DNA of 13,897 bases from Minisyncoccota bacterium. Its GTDB lineage: Bacteria > Patescibacteriota > Minisyncoccia > Phycocordibacterales > Phycocordibacteraceae. Below, one piece after another: positions 5,926-12,014 of the stretch. The stretch is from contig JALHML010000005.1 in the NCBI GenBank assembly GCA_022844065.1, forward strand, positions 1 to 13,897. The letters are read 5' to 3'. The notes beneath the pieces were generated by a model. It was not told the DNA's origin and searched no databases. It saw only the letters and a program-made list of their open reading frames with translations. The translations under genes and the position numbers were made by a program. Position 1 is the first letter of the stretch. Every line of letters starts with the position of its first letter.

Positions 5926-6789
5926 CTATTTCTGCATGACAGCCTTCCCGTCGCTCACAAACGTAATTGTCCCGGATTCTATAGTCGAAACTAGCATTGC
6001 ACCTGACTCACGTATGCGCGCAACCACGTCTTCATTCGGATGCCCATACGAGTTATCTCTTCCGGCTGATACCACCACAATCGATGGATCGACCGCCGCA
6101 AGAAACGTCGGGCTGGTTGAGGTCTTCGAACCATGATGCCCGGCCTTGAGCACGTCGCTTGCAATCAAATTTCCGTGCCTGGCAACAATCCGGTCCTCCA
6201 CCCATGCAGACGCGTCTCCGGTAAGCATAAATTCAGTATCGCCATACACCACCCGCATCACAATCGATGCGTCATTGGTCTCGCGCAAATGCGCGACGTT
6301 ATCTTCAGGATGCAGAATATCTGCATACGCACCCCCACCAAGATGTATGCGCATACCATTACGTAGTACTCCTTTCTGAATTCCCCGTTCTCTATCTACC
6401 GAGACTTCGAGGCTTTCATACAAACTGGTGTCCCCTTCCCTGCCAGGCTCAAAGAATCGCGTGACTGCGTAGCGATCAAATACGCCGGGTAACCCGCCAA
6501 TATGATCGGCGTCAGGATGCGTTGCCACAACAATGTCGATGCTTCTATCAAGCGGACCCATGAGGCGCGGGAGCTCCCGCAATACCGAACGATCCTTTCC
6601 GCCATCAATCAGCATCTCAATGCCCGTTGGTCCTTCAACGAGAATTGCATCTCCCTGTCCAACATCGAGAAACGAGACTGTTAGTTCATACGACGCCGGT
6701 CTTGCGAGATACCCAAATACAGCAATGTTGGAGAGTACAAGTACAAGAAGCGCGAGGATAAGCGCGGGATTCGGGATCCTGGTCTTCAT
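5926..6789 (-). CDS. ComEC-type metallo-beta-lactamase-fold hydrolase, membrane anchored
   Basis: The protein has 287 residues from the ATG at 6789. Residues 8-29 are one transmembrane segment, followed directly by the MBL fold: FLDVGQGDAILVEGP, then the metal motif THPDADHIGG (H91, D93, D95, H96), MLTGDAS, the LKAGHHGSKTSTSP block and the terminal SYGHPN. These blocks are those of the C-terminal domain of ComEC/Rec2, thought to degrade one DNA strand during uptake. Here the domain is a separate extracytoplasmic protein. The ComEC channel gene lies upstream on the same strand beyond the divergently oriented sod. The two may act together; that is inference. A stand-alone secreted MBL hydrolase is the alternative. 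The start at 6840 is rejected because it leaves the TM segment internal and nearly meets sod. Confidence 0.88.
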   Translation of the reverse strand: MKTRIPNPALILALLVLVLSNIAVFGYLARPASYELTVSFLDVGQGDAILVEGPTGIEMLIDGGKDRSVLRELPRLMGPLDRSIDIVVATHPDADHIGGLPGVFDRYAVTRFFEPGREGDTSLYESLEVSVDRERGIQKGVLRNGMRIHLGGGAYADILHPEDNVAHLRETNDASIVMRVVYGDTEFMLTGDASAWVEDRIVARHGNLIASDVLKAGHHGSKTSTSPTFLAAVDPSIVVVSAGRDNSYGHPNEDVVARIRESGAMLVSTIESGTITFVSDGKAVMQK

Positions 6790-6795
6790 ATCCTC

Positions 6796-6804
6796 ATAAT
6801 GGCA
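6796..6804 (-). promoter_or_regulatory. Extended -10 of the metallo-beta-lactamase gene
   Basis: On the minus strand TGC-CATTAT forms an extended -10 (TGN plus a hexamer matching TATAAT at four of six). CATTAT ends six bases before the ATG at 6789, so the mRNA would be leaderless. Confidence 0.4.
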
Positions 6805-6813
6805 CGTACGCGA

Positions 6814-6819
6814 TATACT
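6814..6819 (+). promoter_or_regulatory. -10 element of the superoxide dismutase gene
   Basis: TATACT lies 25 bases before the sod ATG at 6845 in the 55-bp gap shared with the divergent gene. No clear -35 and no Shine-Dalgarno sequence are seen. The implied 5' leader is about 19 bases. Confidence 0.4.
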
Positions 6820-6844
6820 GCTCGCACATCTAACCCGCAATCCT

Positions 6845-7426
6845 ATGTCCTACACCGCCCGCACGTTTGCACTTCCTGAACTGAAAGGTCTCTCGCCTGA
6901 CCAAATAGCCGTACACCTCGCACTCTATGAGGGCTACGTAAAACACACGAATCTTATTCTCGACACGATACAAAAACTGCGCACAGAAGATGCGGACGGG
7001 AATGCATTCGTTATAAACGAACTAAGGCGTCGCCTTGGCTTCGAGTTCGACGGCATGCGCATGCACGAGTACTACTTCGAACAGTTTGAAGGCGGGGCGC
7101 AACCATCAGGTACAGCCCTACAGAAAATGGCGTGCGAGAAATATGGAAGTTGGGACGGATTCAATGCACACATAAAAGAAGTTGCCGGTACCCGTGGCAT
7201 TGGCTGGGCGGTGGTGTATCACGACCCGAAAGCGGCGACGCTTCACACCGCGTTCGTGAACGATCATGAACTAGGACAGCTTTCTGGACTTCCTATCCTC
7301 CTTGCTGTTGATCTCTGGGAACATGCCTACATGGTTGATTACAAGCCAGCCGAGAAGAAGACGTACGTCGAGGCGTTCCTTGAGAACGTAAACTGGAGTG
7401 TTGTTGAGGGAAGACTATCCAAGTAG
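6845..7426 (+). CDS. sod: Fe/Mn-family superoxide dismutase
   Basis: The 193-residue enzyme converts superoxide to oxygen and hydrogen peroxide. The metal ligands are visible: H24 in VHLALYEGYV, H74 in MRMHEYYF, and D156 with H160 in the family signature DLWEHAY. Two second-shell positions are unusual. The segment after H24 reads HLALYEGYV, so the His of the common HxxxHH pattern is Tyr. The position near Asn-Gln-Asp that supplies the active-site glutamine of MnSODs reads NDH (H141), as in archaeal-type enzymes, while the N-terminal glutamine site is Gly (G70). Metal choice (Fe, Mn or both) cannot be read from this. The protein has no signal peptide and is probably cytosolic. The gene overlaps comEC by 12 bp at the 3' end. 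Confidence 0.95.
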   Translation: MSYTARTFALPELKGLSPDQIAVHLALYEGYVKHTNLILDTIQKLRTEDADGNAFVINELRRRLGFEFDGMRMHEYYFEQFEGGAQPSGTALQKMACEKYGSWDGFNAHIKEVAGTRGIGWAVVYHDPKAATLHTAFVNDHELGQLSGLPILLAVDLWEHAYMVDYKPAEKKTYVEAFLENVNWSVVEGRLSK

Positions 7427-8911
7427 AGACTCGTGCTTGAATGCTTGTGATGCCTGAGGCTTCACAGGCATTTTTGCTATCAGGAATCCCAGTCCTATAT
7501 AGCAGAGTACGGTTACGAAAAACGGAAATTGTGGGACCGATACGGCTGCAAGCGAAAGACCACTTGAGATCTCCGCAACAAAGACAATGACTGACAGCGC
7601 AAGATATGCTGGAAGTCCCGTGAACGTCGCAATCCCAGGCAAAATGATGCCTACGACACCCGCGACTGCCGAGAGCAGCATGGCGAGCGGAACGAGTGGA
7701 AGCACAAGAAGATTCGCTGGTAGTGATACGAGCGAGAAGAGACCAGTTTGATACAAAAGGAGCGGGAGCACTGCAATCTGTGCAGCGAGTGTCGCGGCGA
7801 CAAGATCTCGCCAGAATGCGCTACGGATAGCGGAAAGCCTGAGCTCGATAATTGGCGCCAACAGAATAAGGCCCAGTGTCGCAACAAAGGAGAGTTGAAA
7901 ACCAGGATCAAATGCAAGCAAAAGCGGATTCATGAGAAGCATCACCGTTGCTACAACAAGAAGCGCCCGCACCACCGCATACGTCCTGCCCGTAGCGCGC
8001 GCTACAAGTCCGAGTCCTGCCATGAGCCCGGCACGGATACTTGCCGCTCCGGCACCAGCCGCAAGCACGAAGAGTGCAATAACCACGCCAGCGAGAACTG
8101 CACTTGCGCGCCGAGAGAGAAACGAGAACGCACGCAAAACGCCTTCTGCAACGATCATGACGTTGTAGCCCGAAAGAACAACAATATGCACGAGACCAGC
8201 AACGATAAAAGCATCGAGTAGATCGGTCCCGAGTCCCTGCTTCCCGCCCGTAATAAGTCCGCTCGCAAGCGACGCTCCGGGCTCTGGCAGTGCACGGGAA
8301 AGACCCTCCTGGAATACCTGCTTCGCCGAAAGAAGAGCTCCCATAAGCGCAGTCCCAAGACCATCGCCGTCAGCAGTTGTCTCTAGTGACGCCGATTCAA
8401 CCATGGCGAATACCGCATCCTTTGCCAAGAACTGATCGTACCTGAACGTGCGACCAGTATCCGTTTCAAATGGTTCAGGATGCACAAGCTTCCCTCGCAC
8501 TATCACGTGTGCACCATAGGAAATCTCTGGATAGAGCGGTGCGACAGCGAGAACCCTGGCAGAACTCCCGTCCTTCGTCACCTCAAGTCGTATGCGCTGC
8601 GTAGTTTCCCGAATGTCCGGTTCCGCAATCACGGTCCCCTGAAGTTCAATCTCGCTTCCGATAATCGGTAAGAACTCTGGCGACAGGGACGCCGGAGCAA
8701 GCATGACGCGCCCAGCACCAAGTACTGATCCGATAACGAACACGGCACACACGAGGTACAAGACTCGCTGTTTTAAAAACCACGTTAGACAGAAGATGCT
8801 CGCAATAACGAGCATGAAAAGTAAAAGTGGCAAAGAGAAAAAGAAAAACGAGCGACACAAAATGCCGCTCGCGAATCCCAACAGTCCCGCAACTAAGAGG
8901 GAGTCGCGCAT
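7415..8911 (-). CDS. comEC: ComEC/Rec2 DNA-uptake channel protein lacking the metallo-beta-lactamase domain
   Basis: The 498-residue polytopic membrane protein carries transforming DNA across the inner membrane. Helices lie at about residues 5-70. A soluble OB-like DUF4131 region follows (about 80-180: IGSEIELQGTVIAEPD, then YGAHVIVRGKL). The Competence domain runs from about 195 (LPEPGASLASGLITGGKQGLG), with the conserved GLVHIVVLSGYNV, the AASIRAGLMAG block and LAFDPGFQLSFVATLGL, and ends after helices near 475. Full-length ComEC (about 700-800 residues) ends in an MBL domain, which is absent here and encoded separately at 5926-6789. The start ATG lies three bases after the RNase HI stop and has a strong Shine-Dalgarno GAGGAAGG six bases upstream, within the rnhA end, so the two are cotranscribed. 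Confidence 0.94.
   Translation of the reverse strand: MRDSLLVAGLLGFASGILCRSFFFFSLPLLLFMLVIASIFCLTWFLKQRVLYLVCAVFVIGSVLGAGRVMLAPASLSPEFLPIIGSEIELQGTVIAEPDIRETTQRIRLEVTKDGSSARVLAVAPLYPEISYGAHVIVRGKLVHPEPFETDTGRTFRYDQFLAKDAVFAMVESASLETTADGDGLGTALMGALLSAKQVFQEGLSRALPEPGASLASGLITGGKQGLGTDLLDAFIVAGLVHIVVLSGYNVMIVAEGVLRAFSFLSRRASAVLAGVVIALFVLAAGAGAASIRAGLMAGLGLVARATGRTYAVVRALLVVATVMLLMNPLLLAFDPGFQLSFVATLGLILLAPIIELRLSAIRSAFWRDLVAATLAAQIAVLPLLLYQTGLFSLVSLPANLLVLPLVPLAMLLSAVAGVVGIILPGIATFTGLPAYLALSVIVFVAEISSGLSLAAVSVPQFPFFVTVLCYIGLGFLIAKMPVKPQASQAFKHESLLG
7450..7475 (+). terminator. Terminator of sod, embedded in the 3' end of comEC
   Basis: ATGCCTG (7450-7456) and CAGGCAT (7465-7471) form a perfect 7-bp stem with an 8-base loop, followed by a run of five T (7471-7475). 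It lies 24 bp after the sod stop, wholly within the antisense comEC coding sequence. Confidence 0.7.
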
Positions 8912-8914
8912 AGG

Positions 8915-9331
8915 CTACCTTCCTCTATCCATCGCCTCATGGGCAAGGCGGTCCGCATCCTTATTGAAATCCCGGTACACGTGCTCAAAGGAAACGGATT
9001 TGAAAAGACGAACCAGTTCGCCAACTCGCTGAGCTAACGGCTTGAGGCCCGGATGCTTCAACTTCCACTCTCCGGTCATCTGCTTCACCACGAGCATGCT
9101 GTCCATACAGACCCGGACTTCTGCCTCAGATGCTTTTGACTCAAGCATTACAGCAAGCTTCTCGAGCGCCCGGAGAACGGCGGTATACTCAGCGACGTTA
9201 TTCGTTGCAACACCCAGAAACTCAGAGACGGTAGCTACTGTCTCACCGGCCTCGTTTCTGATGATTGCCCCGCTGCCAGCCGGACCGGGATTCCCACGAG
9301 ACCCGCCGTCGCCATAGATAGTGAAACGCAT
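8915..9331 (-). CDS. rnhA: Ribonuclease HI-like protein
   Basis: The 138-residue RNase H fold degrades the RNA strand of RNA-DNA hybrids. The four catalytic carboxylates are present: D8 (YGDGGSRGNPGPAG), E48 (TNNVAEY), D77 (CMDSMLVV) and D127 (HVYRDFNKDADRLAHEA). The DGGSRGNPGPAG start and the HVYRDFNKDADRLA tail match the small RVT_3/archaeal-type RNase HI group, which lacks the basic protrusion of E. coli RnhA. It is first in a unit with comEC. A terminator hairpin lies just upstream and an extended -10 element ends six bases before its ATG, so it probably has its own promoter and a leaderless mRNA. Confidence 0.92.
   Translation of the reverse strand: MRFTIYGDGGSRGNPGPAGSGAIIRNEAGETVATVSEFLGVATNNVAEYTAVLRALEKLAVMLESKASEAEVRVCMDSMLVVKQMTGEWKLKHPGLKPLAQRVGELVRLFKSVSFEHVYRDFNKDADRLAHEAMDRGR
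8918..8925 (-). promoter_or_regulatory. Shine-Dalgarno of comEC
   Basis: GAGGAAGG on the minus strand overlaps the last codons of rnhA and stands six bases before the comEC ATG. It fixes the comEC start and shows that this internal cistron uses classical initiation. Confidence 0.7.
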
Positions 9332-9337
9332 CGGTAG

Positions 9338-9346
9338 AGTATACCA
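9338..9346 (-). promoter_or_regulatory. Extended -10 promoter of rnhA-comEC
   Basis: TGG-TATACT on the minus strand forms an extended -10 (TGN-TATACT). TATACT ends six bases before the rnhA ATG at 9331. No -35 is seen, as is common for extended -10 promoters. Confidence 0.55.
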
Positions 9347-9348
9347 AT

Positions 9349-9392
9349 TGCAAAAGCGAAAGCCGGGGTCCCTGTTCTAGGGAGTCCCGGCT
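9349..9392 (-). terminator. Terminator after the 118-aa gene
   Basis: On the minus strand AGCCGGGACTCCCT pairs with AGGGACCCCGGCT with a small internal mismatch around a 5-base loop. The T-rich tract TTTCGCTTTTGC follows. It lies 16 bp after the stop of the 118-aa gene and just before the rnhA promoter, and separates the two units. Confidence 0.65.
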
Positions 9393-9408
9393 CTTGTGGC
9401 TGCTCCGC

Positions 9409-9765
9409 TCAGAGCAGTTTTATGGGTCGGCTCCAGAGTCGACCATCGTTGCGCAGATGCGGACAGGTGATGCCCTTTCGAATATCTGGATACTGCTTTG
9501 AAATACCATCCAGCACGAAAGCCTTGAGCGGAACGACGAAGGCGAGGAGAAGGGCACGTGAATGCCGCTCCTGCTTCGACAGTCCTTTTGCGTGCCCAAC
9601 ATCATTGAGAAGTCGGGCGAGCACCATGCACTCAAGGAGTAGCCGCGGCGCCTTTTCAAGACTGAACTCGTGAGGACGGGGTTCTGGAAACCCTTCCAGC
9701 ATCAGATTGATCTGCTCATCCATGTCGCCAACCCACTCAGGGATTAGCTTACCTAGTGAAACCAT
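9409..9765 (-). CDS. Hypothetical protein, 118 residues
   Basis: The start is the ATG at 9765, chosen because GGGAGG (9771-9776) stands five bases upstream, an excellent Shine-Dalgarno. The open frame extends to 9894, but that would overlap the end of recJ. The protein is helix-rich and soluble-looking, with an acidic N-terminal part (WVGDMDEQINLMLEGFPEPRPHEF), a leucine-rich middle (LLLECMVLARLLNDVGHAKGLSKQERHSRALLLAFVVPLKAFVLD) and a basic tail (CPHLRNDGRLWSRPIKLL). I recognise no family. It lies 44 bp after recJ on the same strand and ahead of a terminator, so it is probably the last cistron of the recJ unit. Codon use and GC look like the neighbours. Confidence 0.75.
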   Translation of the reverse strand: MVSLGKLIPEWVGDMDEQINLMLEGFPEPRPHEFSLEKAPRLLLECMVLARLLNDVGHAKGLSKQERHSRALLLAFVVPLKAFVLDGISKQYPDIRKGITCPHLRNDGRLWSRPIKLL

Positions 9766-9770
9766 TCTTT

Positions 9771-9776
9771 CCTCCC
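9771..9776 (-). promoter_or_regulatory. Shine-Dalgarno deciding the start of the 118-aa gene
   Basis: GGGAGG on the minus strand with spacer AAAGA precedes the ATG at 9765. This supports the short form over the 161-residue frame. Confidence 0.7.
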
Positions 9777-9809
9777 ACAATAGAACAAGTAATAACCCTA
9801 ACAGAACCC

Positions 9810-11546
9810 CTACCCTATAGCAATGATACGTAATCGTATCGGTTGTCCTCGTGAAAAAGTATCTTCCTCCAAATGCGCGAGAAGAGAGATGCATTGTCCC
9901 TTCTCAAGTCGCGCACATGCGTCGCCAAGCTGGCGCTTTGCATAAAACGTCATGGCCTCTATTGGAGCTTCCGGAAACTCTTCGTGTCCACGCCCTATCG
10001 TTAAGCGAAGATGTTCCTCTGCCTTTCCGAACCAGGACACCTGCTCTAGACGCACTTCATGAAACGCAATAGATGGTTTCGCATTACCCATACCAAACGG
10101 CGCAAGTGCCTGCAGTCGCTTCAAGACTTCTTTTGATACTGCTTCGGGTGTCATAACTGCGTCAGCGCGTACCGCTTCGCGCTCGTCTTCTTTGGGGAGT
10201 GAGGCGAGTGTCCTTGCAAGTCGTTCCTCAAGATCAAATACTGCATCGGGCGCAACCGAAAACCCTCCCGATGCCTTGTGTCCACCGAACCCAAGAAACG
10301 TGTCACCCGCCGCGCGCATAAGTTCTACAACGTTGGTGTTCCCGGGCCCCGAACGACACGATCCTTTCATGGTGTCGTTGCCTTCACGCCCCCACAAAAA
10401 CACCGGGCGTCCGTATTCTTCAGCGATACCGTTCGCAACAAGGCCCAAGAGTCCTGGTCTCCAATCCGGGTCCCCCATAGCAATAACAGAAGACAATTCC
10501 TTCCCTTCCATCTTTCGCTCGAGCAGACGCTCATGCACGGCACGCGTAATCGCACCTGCTGATGCACGCCTGGAACGATTCAAGGCCTCAAGCTTCTTCG
10601 AAAGTTGATCTGCTTCAGTCTCACTGGTTGTTGAGAGAAGCAGGAATGCATCGAGTGGATCGCCCATACGGGACGCTGCATTGATGCGCGGCGCGATCAT
10701 GAAACCGACGTCTCCTTCTTCAATCTTTCCTTGATTCACCCGTGCGGCTTTGCAGAGCTTTATGAATCCAATACGCGGAGACTTTCGCATAACAAGAAGC
10801 CCATACGAAGCGATGACGCGATTCTCGCCCGTAAGCGGCACCATGTCAGCAATTGTTGAGAGACCCGCCATATCAAGAAGCCACTTCTCCCAGCCTTCTG
10901 GAATCAAGTCGCGTCCGGGAAACCCTAGCGCGAGTGTTGCACACACAAGTTTCCATGCAACGCCTGCACCACACAGACTCTTATAGGGATATGTCTCTTC
11001 TGATCGTGCATTTGGGTTAAGAATTGCAAACGCAGGCGGCAATTCTTCCGCGGGAAGATGGTGGTCAGTCACAATCACTTCCATACCAAGCTCGTTCGCT
11101 CGTGCAACAGCTTCGACGTCCGTAATACCAGAGTCAACCGTCACCACGAGCGTAACGCCCTCCCTAGCCAGCTTCTCGAGTCCTGGAATGTTCACGCCAT
11201 ATCCTTCGTTGTGGCGATGCGGTATATAGTTCACGAAATTCGCACCGGCCTTCTTAAGGAAATCGTGGAGCAGAACCCCGCCCGGAATACCGTCGCAATC
11301 GTAGTCACTCCATACGGCAATCTTTTCGGTGTCACCTATTGCGCGCGCGAGTCGTGCGGCGGCCTTTGGCATATCGAGCATAAGCATCGGGTCGTGAATA
11401 TGCGCGTCATACGAAGGCGAGAGGAATGCTTCTGCGTCTTCTGCGGTTGTAATGCCCCGACGAGCGAGTAAGGCAGCCGTTATGTCATCGTATGCCTTAA
11501 GGGCTTCGCGGATTGAATCGTCTATCGGATCATGGAGTAGGAACAT
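9810..11546 (-). CDS. recJ: Single-stranded-DNA-specific exonuclease RecJ
   Basis: The 578-residue enzyme degrades single-stranded DNA 5' to 3' in recombination and mismatch or base-excision repair. It has full bacterial length. DHH-domain motifs are intact: SDYDCDG (D81, D83, D85), VTVDSG (D138) and VTDHH (D161-H163), then APRINAASRMGDP. The DHHA1 domain follows with FLGFGGHKASGGF, and the C-terminal OB-like region with LAPFGMGNAKP and FHEVRLEQVSWFGK. The ATG at 11546 gives the expected RecJ N-terminus. The gene shares a 45-bp divergent gap with the HIT gene and is followed by the 118-aa gene. With rnhA and comEC next on the same strand, it belongs to a nucleic-acid-processing neighbourhood. 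Confidence 0.96.
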   Translation of the reverse strand: MFLLHDPIDDSIREALKAYDDITAALLARRGITTAEDAEAFLSPSYDAHIHDPMLMLDMPKAAARLARAIGDTEKIAVWSDYDCDGIPGGVLLHDFLKKAGANFVNYIPHRHNEGYGVNIPGLEKLAREGVTLVVTVDSGITDVEAVARANELGMEVIVTDHHLPAEELPPAFAILNPNARSEETYPYKSLCGAGVAWKLVCATLALGFPGRDLIPEGWEKWLLDMAGLSTIADMVPLTGENRVIASYGLLVMRKSPRIGFIKLCKAARVNQGKIEEGDVGFMIAPRINAASRMGDPLDAFLLLSTTSETEADQLSKKLEALNRSRRASAGAITRAVHERLLERKMEGKELSSVIAMGDPDWRPGLLGLVANGIAEEYGRPVFLWGREGNDTMKGSCRSGPGNTNVVELMRAAGDTFLGFGGHKASGGFSVAPDAVFDLEERLARTLASLPKEDEREAVRADAVMTPEAVSKEVLKRLQALAPFGMGNAKPSIAFHEVRLEQVSWFGKAEEHLRLTIGRGHEEFPEAPIEAMTFYAKRQLGDACARLEKGQCISLLAHLEEDTFSRGQPIRLRIIAIG

Positions 11547-11554
11547 GTCGGGTC

Positions 11555-11563
11555 ATTGTATCA
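11555..11563 (-). promoter_or_regulatory. Extended -10 promoter of recJ
   Basis: TGA-TACAAT on the minus strand forms an extended -10. The hexamer (five of six) ends eight bases before the recJ ATG at 11546, implying a leader of about one or two bases. It overlaps the possible -35 of the divergent HIT gene. Confidence 0.5.
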
Positions 11564-11585
11564 AAGTCATCGCTCGGGGTATCCT
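11556..11585 (+). promoter_or_regulatory. Promoter of the HIT gene
   Basis: TTGTAT (11556-11561) and TATCCT (11580-11585) are 18 bp apart. TATCCT ends six bases before the ATG at 11592, again predicting a leaderless mRNA. The -35 overlaps the recJ -10 on the opposite strand, so the two promoters may compete. Confidence 0.4.
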
Positions 11586-11591
11586 TCTGAT

Positions 11592-12014
11592 ATGGAAACT
11601 GAGGGCCAAAACGGTGTATTCATGAAAATAGTGCGGCGTGAGCTACCTGCACACATTGTGTATGAAGATGAGAAGACCCTCGCCTTTCTTTCAATCGGAC
11701 CAAATGCTCCTGGCCACACACTAGTTATACCCAAAGAACCCTTCCGAAATATCTTCGACGTCGATCAAGATACGCTCGCGTCAGTAATGGAAACGGTCCG
11801 GAAAATATCTCCCGCAATACGCGATGCTGTTGGAGCAAAAGGAGTACAGATCAATTCAAACCATGAGCCTGAGGCTGGGCAGGAAGTGTTCCATCTTCAT
11901 ATACACATAATTCCTCGACACGATCGGAAGGAATTTGAGTTCTGGCCGCACAAGGAGTACGCGGAAGGTGAAGCAGCGAGCGTCGCTCAAAAGATTAAGG
12001 AAAAGATTGGCTAG
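11592..12014 (+). CDS. HIT-family (histidine triad) nucleotide hydrolase
   Basis: The 140-residue protein belongs to the HIT superfamily, which hydrolyses nucleotide phosphoramidates or dinucleoside polyphosphates. The triad is H101-H103-H105 in VFHLHIHIIPR, preceded by the usual AGQEV. The N-terminal GVFMKIVRRELPAHIVYEDEKTLAF aligns with the common CIFCKIVxGEIP start, so the ATG at 11592 is right; a TTG at 11556 would add twelve residues on top of the promoter. Both cysteines of the CxxC-like start are replaced (V9, M11), so the N-terminal zinc site of some HIT proteins is absent. The family's usual N-x-G before AGQ is N-H-E (N90, H91). The stop overlaps the phosphoglycerate kinase stop by three bases, convergently. 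Confidence 0.93.
   Translation: METEGQNGVFMKIVRRELPAHIVYEDEKTLAFLSIGPNAPGHTLVIPKEPFRNIFDVDQDTLASVMETVRKISPAIRDAVGAKGVQINSNHEPEAGQEVFHLHIHIIPRHDRKEFEFWPHKEYAEGEAASVAQKIKEKIG

Noticed and set aside
9825..9840. Inverted repeat GATACG-taat-CGTATC near the end of recJ
   Set aside because: The arms are only 6 bp with a 4-base AT-rich loop and no T-run, inside coding sequence. Short palindromes like this are expected by chance.
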